Assembly (NCBI RefSeq): GCF_016801865.2
Contig: NC_068938.1
Span: forward strand, 84,760,272 to 84,824,271
Source of the DNA: Culex pipiens pallens
Lineage: Eukaryota > Arthropoda > Insecta > Diptera > Culicidae
Direction: 5' to 3'
Length of the DNA stretch: 64,000 bases
Made by a program: the position numbers and the translations under genes. Shown here piece after piece: positions 48,730 to 60,300 of the stretch; position 1 is the first letter of the stretch, and each line of letters begins with the position of its first letter. The notes beneath the pieces were generated by a model. The model did no database searches and was not told the origin of the DNA. It saw only the letters and a program-made list of their open reading frames with translations.

Positions 48730-49267
48730 TAGTTGTTGCAAAAAAAAATCATATTTCTCGACTCGACCTCGATTCTCGACCTCAACTTTAAAGAAAAAAC
48801 TCTGGATTTTTAAATTATTTAATAAAAATAAATAGATTTTGGATTCATGAAACATTTTTCACTGGGTAATATATCATGGCGTTGCCTTTTGTTGTTAATC
48901 AGCTTCGCTAAACAACATGTTGAAAATAAATTTTAGGAAAGTTTTAGGAGAGAACTATGGTGAATAAGGCCTTCTACATACAGAACCAGTCTTTTTTCAA
49001 TCTATGTGTGACCAGCTTATTTGAAATGAAGAAAAAATACTGTTCTAATAGATTATATAAAAAAAAAATCAAAAAGTTTCGTTGAAGAAGTACAATTTAA
49101 AAAAGATTACTTTAATTACTCAAAATTACTTTAATTACCAAATAATTACTTTAAATTACTCTAATAACCATGAATTACTAAGTAATTAATGAATTACCTA
49201 ATTACCAGCATAAAATCAAAGTAATTATTAATTACTTGCCAGTCTGAGGCCTTGCTGGAAACCCTTG

Positions 49268-50101
49268 CTAAAAACTAAAAACTAAAAACTAAAAACTAAA
49301 AACTAAAAACTAAAAACTAAAAACTAAAAACTAAAAACTAAAAACTAAAAACTAAAAACTAAAAACTAAAAACTAAAAACTAAAAACTAAAAACTAAAAA
49401 CTAAAAACTAAAAACTAAAAACTAAAAACTAAAAACTAAAAACTAAAAACTAAAAACTAAAAACTAAAAACTAAAAACTAAAAACTAAAAACTAAAAACT
49501 AAAAACTAAAAACTAAAAACTAAAAACTAAAAACTAAAAACTAAAAACTAAAAACTAAAAACTAAAAACTAAAAACTAAAAACTAAAAACAAAAAACTAA
49601 AAACTAAAAACTAAAAACTAAAAACTAAAAACTAAAAACTAAAAACTAAAAACTAAAAACTAAAAACTAAAAACTAAAAACTAAAAACTAAAAACTAAAA
49701 ACTAAAAACTAAAAACTAAAAACTAAAAACTAAAAACTAAAAACTAAAAACTAAAAACTAAAAACTAAAAACTAAAAACTAAAAACTAAAAACTAAAAAC
49801 TAAAAACTAAAAACTAAAAAACTAAAAACTAAAAACTAAAAACTAAAAACTAAAAACTAAAAACTAAAAACTAAAAACTAAAAACTAAAAACTAAAAACT
49901 AAAAACTAAAAACTAAAAACTAAAAACTAAAAACTAAAAACTAAAAACTAAAACTAAAAACTAAAAACTAAAAACTAAAAACTAAAAACTAAAAACTAAA
50001 AACTAAAAACTAAAAACTAAAAACTAAAAACTAAAAACTAAAAACTAAAAACTAAAAACTAAAAACTAAAAACTAAAAACTAAAAACTAAAAACTAAAAA
50101 C
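49268..50101. repeat. (AAAAACT)n array, right part
   Basis: About 119 copies of a 7-bp unit, with unit-length slips near 49587, 49819 and 49952. Continues the array at 46051-46233. Confidence 0.97.
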
Positions 50102-51559
50102 TGAAGAAACAAGAAACAAGAAACAAGAAACAAGAAACAAGAAACAAGAAACAAGAAACAAGAAACAAGAAACAAGAAACAAGAAACAAGAAACAAGAAA
50201 CAAGAAACAAGAAACAAGAAACAAGAAACAAGAAACAAGAAACAAGAAACAAGAAACAAGAAACAAGAAACAAGAAACAAGAAACAAGAAACAAGAAACA
50301 AGAAACAAGAAACAAGAAACAAGAAACAAGAAACAAGAAACAAGAAACAAGAAACAAGAAACAAGAAACAAGAAACAAGAAACAAGAAACAAGAAACAAG
50401 AAACAAGAAACAAGAAACAAGAAACAAGAAACAAGAAACAAGAAACAAGAAACAAGAAACAAGAAACAAGAAACAAGAAACAAGAAACAAGAAACAAGAA
50501 ACAAGAAACAAGAAACAAGAAACAAGAAACAAGAAACAAGAAACAAGAAACAAGAAACAAGAAACAAGAAACAAGAAACAAGAAACAAGAAACAAGAAAC
50601 AAGAAACAAGAAACAAGAAACAAGAAACAAGAAACAAGAAACAAGAAACAAGAAACAAGAAACAAGAAACAAGAAACAAGAAACAAGAAACAAGAAACAA
50701 GAAACAAGAAACAAGAAACAAGAAACAAGAAACAAGAAACAAGAAACAAGAAACAAGAAACAAGAAACAAGAAACAAGAAACAAGAAACAAGAAACAAGA
50801 AACAAGAAACAAGAAACAAGAAACAAGAAACAAGAAACAAGAAACAAGAAACAAGAAACAAGAAACAAGAAACAAGAAACAAGAAACAAGAAACAAGAAA
50901 CAAGAAACAAGAAACAAGAAACAAGAAACAAGAAACAAGAAACAAGAAACAAGAAACAAGAAACAAGAAACAAGAAACAAGAAACAAGAAACAAGAAACA
51001 AGAAACAAGAAACAAGAAACAAGAAACAAGAAACAAGAAACAAGAAACAAGAAACAAGAAACAAGAAACAAGAAACAAGAAACAAGAAACAAGAAACAAG
51101 AAACAAGAAACAAGAAACAAGAAACAAGAAACAAGAAACAAGAAACAAGAAACAAGAAACAAGAAACAAGAAACAAGAAACAAGAAACAAGAAACAAGAA
51201 ACAAGAAACAAGAAACAAGAAACAAGAAACAAGAAACAAGAAACAAGAAACAAGAAACAAGAAACAAGAAACAAGAAACAAGAAACAAGAAACAAGAAAC
51301 AAGAAACAAGAAACAAGAAACAAGAAACAAGAAACAAGAAACAAGAAACAAGAAACAAGAAACAAGAAACAAGAAACAAGAAACAAGAAACAAGAAACAA
51401 GAAACAAGAAACAAGAAACAAGAAACAAGAAACAAGAAACAAGAAACAAGAAACAAGAAACAAGAAACAAGAAACAAGAAACAAGAAACAAGAAACAAGA
51501 AACAAGAAACAAGAAACAAGAAACAAGAAACAAGAAACAAGAAACAAGAAACAAGAAAT
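50102..51559. repeat. (AAGAAAC)n array
   Basis: About 208 head-to-tail copies of the 7-mer AAGAAAC, with no interruption that I can see. It begins immediately after the AAAAACT array (junction CTGAAGAAAC). Frames of up to 508 codons through it are artefacts. Confidence 0.97.
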
Positions 51560-52400
51560 CACAATTTAAACTAAACCGTATTTTGAAAAAAATCTCAAAA
51601 CTTATAACTTGTTTTATCACGTCCCCAGCTCAACTCATTCCCATAACTCAGAGTCCTGCAACGCCAGTAGCTGGATGCTGGACTGTTTGCTGCCTTCACA
51701 CATCCAATCCACCGCACTGCAATTTGTTCGATCCCAATAGTCTACCCCTCATCCTGTTCTGATACCTGACCGCCTGACGCCACGAACTATATCCAGAGCT
51801 TTTCGAGTGATGGCCATAAACAATCCGAGTGATGGACGTTTTTGTGATGATTATTGCCTGGGACTGATGATGATGCACTGCAGAACCGGTAGATTTGATG
51901 TCGTACCTCACCTCGGTGAATCTCGGTCACTTTTCCCCTGACTCCCCAGAACAGGCTACAGTCGGGAAGGGACTTCTGGACGGATTGGATTTGAATTATA
52001 TTTAATTCAAAATTGAATGCCGCATTCAGCTCCAATGTGTGGCGTAGCGTGGCGTACTGTCAAGCTTTGGATGAACTCGGCCCCGAAGAAAAGGGCAAGT
52101 GGTGGTCATCTGATGGCCTGGTCCCAGGGCCACCCAGGTGGTGTTCGATCGTTCGTTCGTTCACCGCACAATATGATAGTAATTATAATTTATGTATAGA
52201 AATGCACCGACTATGCAGAAAATCCTAATCACTCACATCATACAAAACTTCACTCGCACACAAACGCGCACACGCACTCATTCACTGTCCGAGAAAGGAG
52301 AAATTCAAGTTGAATTATGTTTTTAACCTATAAAAACAAATCCTTAGCACCTTTTTAAAACATCGATTTACTGCTTTTTTGAACCATATTATAATTATTC
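51560..52400. other. GC-richer unique-looking DNA
   Basis: Frames of 60-82 codons in conflict, no domain; CA-rich run near 52,255-52,280. Confidence 0.4.
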
Positions 52401-52768
52401 GCTCTACAGCATTGCCTTGGCGTTTTCGATTGCGAGACTCCTACTCGAAACTAAGTGCCCGAAGGCTTGATTGTTGAGGCAATTGCAAACCTTTTTTTAC
52501 ACCTAAGCTTCCATCCACCCCGGGATTCGAACTGACGACATTTGGATTGTTAGTCCAACTGCCTACCAGTGGCTCCACCGAGGCAGGACCCAGGGAGACG
52601 ACTCCTACACCTGGACTGAGCTAACGACATAACCCCTAAGGGTTAGCCAACATTTCGATGCCTCTGTGCTCTCTTATGCTAACTAGATAGGAAAACCAGC
52701 AAGCTAAGAACAAGAGAGCACAGAGGCATCGATTTACTACCTCGTCTGACGGAAGGCGTGATCAGACA
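52401..52768 (-). mobile_element. SINE, second copy of the two-tRNA-like family, 5' truncated
   Basis: Matches the element at 42501-42873 from GCTCTACAGCATTGCCTTGG through the B-box-like region (complement of GGGATTCGAACTGACG) to GGCGTGATCAGACA. The tRNA-like 5' head present in the other copy is missing and a C-run follows. It contains a 76-bp micro-MITE (52656-52731). Confidence 0.85.
52656..52731. mobile_element. 76-bp micro-MITE with ATTT target duplication
   Basis: CGATGCCTCTGTGCTCTCTT mirrors AAGAGAGCACAGAGGCATCG. ATTT flanks both sides (52652-52655, 52732-52735). The uninterrupted SINE copy at 42.7 kb reads ATATTTACT at this place, so a single ATTT was duplicated. The loop is about 35 bp. 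Confidence 0.88.
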
Positions 52769-52769
52769 C

Positions 52770-53350
52770 CCCCCCCCCCCCTTTTCTTAATATTTAGCCG
52801 AAAAATCTATGAATAAAAAAATATCAGGAAACTTTAAATTTTTTACTAAAATTAACAAAATCAATTGAAAACATTTTTTTTACGTTTATTGTTTTTGGGT
52901 TCGTTTAAAAATATTTTGTAATTTTGTAAAAATCCGAGCATCGCAAAAAGGTTTATTTTTTTTCGTCAAAGCTTAGATATACAAGTAATAAATGACATTT
53001 TCAATTTTATTGTACAGTCTGATAAATAATCTTGAAAGCTACCTCCTGACGAAAGAATTTTTCAAAAAGCTTCTCTACCCCGCCCCCCTCCCCACAACTG
53101 CGTTACGTTATAAAAGAACGCTCCCTAATACCCTCCCCCCTTAGAGTATCTACGTGGACAATTCATTAAGGGATCCGCTTAGCTTTCAAATTAGCTGGCA
53201 CAAAAAATATAGCCAGCTTTGATTGAGCAATGTATACATACATCATTGGGAAGGAAAAGTAGTGATTTTTTATTGCTATTTTTTCGGCTAAATGATGTTT
53301 GTGGTTTGAAATTGTACAGAATAGGAAAAAACAAGAAATTTTGTAGGGGC
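52770..53350. other. AT-rich DNA with a transposon-end fragment
   Basis: The sequence at about 53,095-53,150 (GTTACGTTATAAAAGAACGC next to C-rich runs) resembles a DNA-transposon terminus, but no partner end was found. No gene. Confidence 0.45.
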
Positions 53351-54519
53351 CACACTGCCCATGTTCGCATAAATGTCCCATATGCAAAAACAGCAAGCTG
53401 AGAAAAACGCATTTGAAGTTTGTCCCATACATAAGGCTACGTGTTAAGTTTTCACGGAAAAACTGGATTGCCTCCTGATTTCTAGAACAAAGTACTAAGG
53501 GGTCGTGCATAAACCACGTGGCCTTTTTTTGGTGAATTTTTGACCCCCCCCTCCCCCCTCATGGTTTTTCGTGGTTTCACACCAACCCCCCCCCCCCTTA
53601 TATGGCCACGTGGCTTTTTCCTCCCAGGTGAAAAATCTTAAAAAAAAAAACAAAATAAGTATAGATTTCAAAAATGTTTATCCAAAAATGATGTACCGTC
53701 AGTGGTGGTGACTTTTGGTCAAAAAACGATATTACTGTTGTTATTTTAACACAATAAAAACATTTCAAATTATATCGAAATAAATATTGATGGGGAATGC
53801 TCCTGAATTTACCAACATTTTCCCAGAATATGACTAGTATAATCACACCGTTCATAAATGCCAATCGTTTTAAAATTAACTCAAACTCACCCTTTAGAGG
53901 GGGTGACATTGGGTCAAACAGAAAACATTTTAATTTGTGTAGGTGCTGTAACACCATTAAAACCAATTTAATAATATATATCAAAAAACAGAAATTCACT
54001 TAAAAGTGTGAAAAAAGTATCATGTCACAAAGTTTAAGGTAAAAAATAACAGTATAACAATTTTTTGAAATGGTACAGAAAGTAAAAAAATACTCTCAAC
54101 AAAAAAGCAACTTAGTAAAACATATGTATTCAAAATTATGGAATTGCAGTGCAATTAATTGCATCCAGAATAAATATGCTTTAAGAATTAAAGCTATTTT
54201 GATATATAAACAGCATTCCTGATTTAATTTAAATGCGCTTTAAAATATTTTCTTTAAATCAAAATTAATTAAATAGAAAATTTTTGTTTCAGGAAAAAAA
54301 TATTTTCATTTTATTTTAAGGAAAATATCTAGTTATGAAAGCTCCTAGTTAATATTTATTTTATTCCAAACATTCATAAAAATCCAAACTAAAGCAACTT
54401 TTCTTTTTAATTAAGCATGATTGATTCCAATGATTCAGTGTGTCCAAAAAAGTCGAGCTGTTTAATTTTTTTCTCCATACCAGAATTAGAGACAGGGACA
54501 AACATTCAATATTACGACC

Positions 54520-56330
54520 TTTTGAAATGTTAGTCTTATTTTTTTTGAAAATATTGATTTCGAAAAGATTGGAAAATTTCACGAAAGTTTTATTTATAAA
54601 CATTGAAAATCGCACCATTAGTTGCTGAGATATCGACATAAGAAAATTATCGGTTGTTTGGGTAGTAAAAATCCATTTTTCTGTTTTAAAATCTTTGCAT
54701 GGCAATATCTTAGCAACAAAGCAACAAAGAATTTTCTCAGCATTTCAAAAATATTTTTTTTCAAAATTAGGCAAACATGGGCACTTATTTTTTAAATTAA
54801 TAACTGCAACTAATTTAAAAAAAAGTTACCTAAAAATAGCTTTAACTTGAAAACGGTGCACTTTGATTAGTGTGGTGCTTTTCGGGACGCGCAGTCCTGT
54901 TTTTTTCGTGTTATTTTCCGTCTCTTTTGTGTCGCTGTTCGAGTGAGTGCATAATTGGCAAAGGGAGCGCGTGGTCGTAAAATAATATTCGGAGTGAAAG
55001 GTGATTTTTTTTGTGTGCCTTTTGTTTCGCATTTTTGTCGTGAATTGTGTGCTGCGAGGAGAAGATTACCCTCTGAAAATGTAGCGTCATCAGTGCATAA
55101 TTGGCAAAGGGAGCACGTGGTCGTAAAAAAATATTCAGAGTGAAAAGTGATGTTTTGTGATTTTCAAAGCCCTTCCTATATCATCGTTGATCGGAAGGCA
55201 CGGCGTCGGGTGGAATGTGTTTAAATTTTTCGAATAAGGTTTTATTTTTTGCGGTGAAAAAGCTATTTCTATATAATGATCGAAAGACGCACTGACAATT
55301 TGGATCGTCGAGTTAATAGTGGAGCAAAATAACTGTGTGATTTTGTGTGTTAACCAGAAAGACTTTCCCATAGCATCGTTGCTCGGAAGGCTCGCCGACG
55401 GGTCTGTTATGAAAGTCCTTCCCATAGCGTCGTAGCTCGGGAGGCATCGAAAAGCCAATACCTTATCCTACTAACCAAAAAAAAAATAATCACGTGATGC
55501 TTGAAGGAGATGCTGTGGATTCAACGGTCTCAAGCGGTATCAACAAGTATATAGCGAAAAACTACAACTTCAACTATCGGACTAACATTCCTCCCTTTTG
55601 TTGAACTGCAGGCTTCTTGGGAGGGCGCCGGTATTGACTTATAAAGTAGGGATCTTCAGAGGTTAAACAGTGAACGGATGGTTGGCTCCCACTGATCATT
55701 TTTGATTCATTGCTTAACTTCAGCTGATCCGTCAATAAAGGAGTAGCAGCTCAATGGCAGCCAACCATGCTCATGCTCATGCTCATGCTCATGCTCAACT
55801 TGAAAACGGTGCACTTTATGAAAATTTCACTAATGTACTTTTAGATTGCAAATTCGATTTTACATCGAAGAATAAAAATTAAATTAAGTTGCGGTCAATA
55901 CTTCGATTTTTTTTTTAATCAGTATTGATTCAAACATTCATAACTCAAACAACGATTTTTTGCCCATTCTGAAAATTTCTGAAAAATTGGAAAAATTAAA
56001 AAAAAATAAAAAAAGTGTTTTTTTGCAAATCATTTTTAAGTGACAAAAAGTGAAATTAAAAATAAGCAAAGTAAATTACCATTTATCATTTTTTTCAGTG
56101 TAGTCCTTATTCATACCTACAACTTTGCCGAAGACACCAAATCGACCAAAAATTTCTTCAAAAGATACAGATTTTTTTAATTTTTATTGCTGCCAAATTT
56201 GTATGGAAAACTATATGGACAAACTAATGATGCAAAATGGCTTGGGCACCAAAAAAGGTTTCAGACGGATTTAAAAAATCAAAAAATAAATTTAAGAATA
56301 AAGACCGATTTTGTATAGAATTGCTCGAAA
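54520..56330. repeat. Decayed copy of the 7.0-9.6 kb palindrome arm
   Basis: Segments in the same order as 8536-9480: AAATGTTAGTCTT with TTGGAAAATTTCACGAA (54,528-54,580), then CTTGAAAACGG (54,847 and 55,800), then TTTGCCGAAGACACCAAAT (56,122), then ACTAATGATGCAAAATGGCT (56,222). Broken at 54865-55796 by the retroposon. No terminal TA-flanked ends are seen. Confidence 0.75.
54865..55796 (+). mobile_element. Short non-LTR retroposon, copy 2
   Basis: A 21-bp duplication starting AACTTGAAAACGG flanks it (54844-54864, 55797-55817). It starts GATTAGTGTGGTGC and ends (ATGCTC)n. The 5' part holds a 145-bp tandem duplication (GTGCATAATTGGCAAAGGGA at 54948 and 55093), as often seen in LINE 5' leaders. 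Several copies of a roughly 40-bp motif with ATCGTTGATCGGAAGGCACG follow (55,175; 55,370; 55,425). No reverse transcriptase. It looks like a leader joined to a 3' end, an internally deleted LINE moved by another element's enzymes. Confidence 0.88.
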
Positions 56331-58450
56331 ATCGATTTCGTATCTTTGGAAAAGTTGTAGACAACGCTTTTAGTCATGGACATCCAAATTGTTTACGTCT
56401 TACTCTTACTTTAAATTGATTCTGCTATCGACTACGTGTTTTGATAAATTTAAAAAAGATTAAGCTAAAATTTTGAATTTATTTTACATTTTTTTTCAGT
56501 TGTTTAAATAGGCAATTATCTACGATTTAAGATTTTTGATCCAACTTTTGGTTGGAGATATTACCTCAAAATAAAAACAAAAAAAATTAAATAAGTTAAT
56601 TTTTCAATCTTTTCAAAATCTTTGAAATTATTAACACTGGGACGCCCAACGCATGTCCCACGGATGCCAAAGCCTCCCTAAAACGTTGGAACGGTAACTT
56701 CAACTCACAGGTTTTCGGGCTTGTCTCCGCGGATTTTCGAGCGATTTTTTTTACTAGAGCAAACAAAAGTTGGAACGACGTTTTTGATCGCATAAATTAC
56801 AGATTTGATCATATCGAGTTCTGCAAAGTTTAAGGATCATCTAGACATCCTTATAATTCACTCAAAAAAAATGTCCCGGTTGGTTGAGTTATGCCCGAGA
56901 ACCAGCGAGTTTAAAGTACCGTTCCATCTTTTTAATGAATTTTATTTATGTTGATCTTGACGGCATTGTATTGAAATTTACTTCACAAATTGATATCGGC
57001 ATTTGAAAATTAAGTGACTCTTTAAAACTTAAATTATTTTAATGTGTCTATATATTTGAGTGGTTTTATCTCAAATATGAAGTTGAGGGTATAGTATATT
57101 TTCTCAGCTTAAAGAAAAACCAATATTTTCAGGAAAGGGCACCTTTGGTCCCTATTTATTTAATCTTCAAATTAATTGAGAAACAAAACAATGTTTGCTT
57201 GAAGCTCTTTTTTTTCTCTAAAAATCTAAAATGTTTGCCCATGATTCTCTTTGGCTCAAGAGATGGTCCCTATTAACATAAAAAAATAACCTGCAACTTT
57301 GACGATGGATAGTAAACGTGTATTTTATGAAATGTTATGTAATATAACAATCCGAATTGTGTAACCCATGAAATAAGGAATATATTTTAGATCAAAATAT
57401 TCATCAAATTTTTTGGTAAATCTTAAAGTATGTATCGTTCGTTTTTTCGTTACTGGTTTCTTTTTAATGCAAGACGTTTCACTTGCAAATGAGGTAGTGA
57501 AACTGATATTTTGCGCAATAATCTTGAAATTGGGGTTTTTAGTTTCTTTGAACTTAAAAAAATATTGCATGAGATAGGAGATACAAGATATCTTGAGTTT
57601 GTTTTAAGTGTCAAAAGGAAATCTTTCGATTAAGATTCTTCGATCACTTATAGGACCAGCTACGGTAATCAGCTAAGATCTGAGATTTTGTTTTTTTTTT
57701 TCGCAGAGAATCATTTTTAGACACTTAATTTATAATACATATTCAGTTTTTTGCCTTGTTACGAAAATCTTATAAAATTGTCAGCAATATTTATTTTTTA
57801 AGTTGTTCCAAAATAGAACTATCGAAGACTACATCTACTTTCAATGCAAATTTGCAAGCACATTTTTAGCTACTTGATACCATCAACAAAAAAATTAATT
57901 TGTGTTTGCATTTTGGTACGCATTTTTTGGGTATATTAACTTTGGATACTGTCACTTTATTTTTTAACAGCTTTTAAACTTTTGCAAAACGTAGTTACAT
58001 GAGTACTAAAAAGTGTACATTCAATTACAGGCTCAAAGTATTGATATATATACAATTCAATATTGAATTTGAAAATATTATGACATTGAAATATAAGTAA
58101 TAATTTTAAACACAATAATTGTATGGTTTTGAAGTGTAACAAAAAATGTATGCATATAAGTGAATTCAAAGCGCGTATTTTTTTGTTTTTTTTTTTTAAG
58201 AAAAGATTTTTTTAAAGGCCACGTGGTCAGCCGTCGACCCCCCCCCTCCCCCCCGTGGCTTTTCATGGTTTTTTTCGGTCGGATTTCGGACCCCCTCCCC
58301 CCCCCCCTAAGGAGACCACGTGGTTTATGCACGACCCCCTAGATGTTATAGGCTTTTCGGAAAGAGCACACGATTTTGAACCAAACTGCATCAATAACTC
58401 AAAAGTGATGAAAATGCATATGGGACATTTATGCGATCAGGGGCAGCACA

Positions 58451-58960
58451 TTCGTATTGTACTTTTTAACATTTTCTACAGAGCAGACCTTAAATCAGTC
58501 ATTTAAAATTGAAAAAATGAACAAAACAGAAAATCATGTCTACAGCAAAATCACCTCAATGGCGTATACATCATATCGCCGTAAAACGGCAGTATGGTAC
58601 TCGGGTCTATATGACCCTGAAATGTTTTTGGCTGCCGAAATTCGGAATCTTGAACGATTTTGGATGTCTTGGTCGTAAATAAAAGGTTAGAGTGCCTACT
58701 TTGCGATTACGACTGGCAGAACCGGTTTTGGTTACTGTGGCCACCGGGAACCTGCTACAACCGAGGCCCCGACTTTGAGGACTTGTATCTCAGAAACGAT
58801 AACACATAGCGGGTCAACTTAAAGCTCCCGTAGAGATGATTTGTTGGACACCGATTCCGTTAGCCCGGAACATCCGAAAAACATGATTTTTACAGCTTTT
58901 GTTATAAAATCAACACGTGGCCCAATTTTTTCAACCGGACTTTTACATACATACACTACA
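58451..58960. other. Non-coding DNA, repeat-like
   Basis: A GC-richer stretch with CCGGTTTTGG and CCACCGGGAACC motifs related in style to the repeats that follow. No gene supported. Confidence 0.45.
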
Positions 58961-58969
58961 TACTGCCCC

Positions 58970-59330
58970 TGACTGTTTGGGATCGGTTCCGGCTAACTGT
59001 GGCCAATACAGAACCGGTTCCAGGGTATCACCAAAACGGTTCCAATAATGGTACCGCTAGAAACCCGTCATGTTGCATATCAAACTTCATGAAATTGAAA
59101 ATTATGAAAATCCGAAGTCATGCAAACATTCTCTTACCCAACCTGATCACTCCGGAACCGGTTACCGGTAGTCACCCGGGGACATTCCTGGAGTATGCAT
59201 GGGAGCATATCATGCGTCATATCAAACATAATGAAATTGAAAATCATGACCATCTAAAGTCATGCCGATATCCTCTGACCCAACCTGGTCACTCCGGAAC
59301 TGGTTACCGGTGGCCACTAGGGGACAATAA
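58970..59330. repeat. Degenerate ~142-bp tandem repeat
   Basis: CATATCAAACTTCATGAAAT at 59076 recurs as CATATCAAACATAATGAAAT at 59218, and CACTCCGGAACCGGTTACCG at about 59150 recurs as CACTCCGGAACTGGTTACCG at 59291. Two to two-and-a-half units. Confidence 0.82.
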
Positions 59331-59370
59331 TAATAATAATTATTATTATTATTATTTTATTATCGTCCCC
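59320..59370. repeat. GGGGAC-(AAT)n hairpin
   Basis: GGGGACAATAATAATAATAA is followed directly by its near-complement ending TTATTATCGTCCCC, a 51-bp hairpin with almost no loop, at the edge of the 142-bp repeat. Confidence 0.8.
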
Positions 59371-60300
59371 ATTTTTTTTTTTGTTTGATTTTTAAATTAT
59401 TAACATGTTTAAAATAGAAGTGTGCGTGGTTGAGTGGTAGTTACTATCATTTTAATTGATTGAAGCAGTAGTGTGTTGAATATACTCTTTCAAAAGTAGG
59501 GTCAATTTCATCTTCATTCGCATTGCGGTTCTTGCATTTATGATTATCAGTGTATTCTTTCTATCTGCATTGACTATTTCTAGTTTCTTTTTCTTTGTTC
59601 TTCTTTTGCTCTTCTTACCATTTATCTCTTTTATGTCCTTGTGTGGAGATCATCGATCCATCCGCATTGACATGCTATCTTTTCATTTTTCTGTATATTT
59701 TTCAAGGCTTTTTTCACACTTACTACCAGTCATTGTGAGGAGATACTGAGCTCGATTTGTTCTCCATCCGCATTGACCTTTTCTTAACTATGATTTTTCT
59801 TTTAATCAGTAGTTAGAATCAAAACCGGGGATTGGGCAGCGAGCACCAGGGTATGCTGTAATGGCGGAGACTGGATGTGAATAGTGGAAGACCAGAACTA
59901 CGTCACAAGGGGGAAATAGTTTAGTAATTAATTAAAATTCTTAAGGATAGTCTAATTACTATATCTATTGAACTCTGTCAGTTTCCAGCTGTTTGCCGCG
60001 CCCTGTAAGGCCCTCAACAGGGTGCGGCCCTGTTTTTCAGCTTTGTCAGACTTTTTTCGGAGTTATTGGAGGTTTCTGTCGCAAGGAGATTCTCTTCCCC
60101 TGAGGACACCGAGAGTGGTTTTGCTTGTTCGCGTCCAACCATCCCCTTTAGGCCCTTCATACGGCAGTAAATTGAAGTTGCACCCTTTAAGTCTGAGCCA
60201 CTGTAATTCTAGGCAACCGCTACATAGGTCATCCTTGTGGCCCTGGATTCGTGATCAAGGAACAAAACAACCTCTAAGGACATAGTTTTTCGCAAATCGA
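59371..60300. other. Unassigned repeat-like DNA with CATCCGCATTGAC motif
   Basis: A motif close to CCATCCGCATTGACNTTTTC recurs (59,515; 59,565; 59,656; 59,765). 59,990-60,290 is GC-richer with a 105-codon frame without domain. It may be a decayed retroelement, but no ends were found. Confidence 0.4.

Larger units (their letters stand above)
46234..49267. mobile_element. hAT-like non-autonomous element
   Basis: Ends CAAGGGTTTCCAG and CTGGAAACCCTTG. CTAAAAAC stands on both sides (46226-46233, 49268-49275), compatible with an 8-bp duplication. Because it lies in a 7-bp repeat, the duplication length is not independent proof. The terminal sequence, 8-bp duplication and multiple subterminal TTAATTACT-type repeats near both ends (46,270-46,330; 49,105-49,235) fit hAT elements. 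No transposase frame. A second MITE and a retroposon are nested inside. Confidence 0.82.
53498..58339. mobile_element. 4.8-kb TA-flanked element with CACGTGG ends
   Basis: The left end AGGGGTCGTGCATAAACCAC is mirrored at the right by the complement of GGGGGTCGTGCATAAACCAC. TA is duplicated (53496-53497, 58340-58341), and the surrounding MITE proves the empty site. C-runs lie just inside both ends. The interior is AT-rich. From about 54,520 to 56,330 it contains a decayed copy of one arm of the palindrome at 7033-9586, which is itself broken by a retroposon. No transposase frame. Confidence 0.9.
53355..58446. mobile_element. 248-bp 4-bp-duplication MITE, copy 2, split by a 4.8-kb insertion
   Basis: Left piece 53355-53497 and right piece 58342-58446 (plus one shared TA) add up to about 248 bp. 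They match the element at 37471-37718 in reverse orientation. The ends start CTGCCC and end GGGGCAG, with CACA on both sides (53351-53354, 58447-58450). The insertion lies at TA within the MITE. Confidence 0.92.

Noticed and set aside
50080..51620. Three overlapping minus-strand frames of 486-508 codons rich in Phe, Leu, Val, Ser and Cys
   Set aside because: Translation of a perfect 7-mer array in all three frames; resemblance to a membrane protein is composition only.
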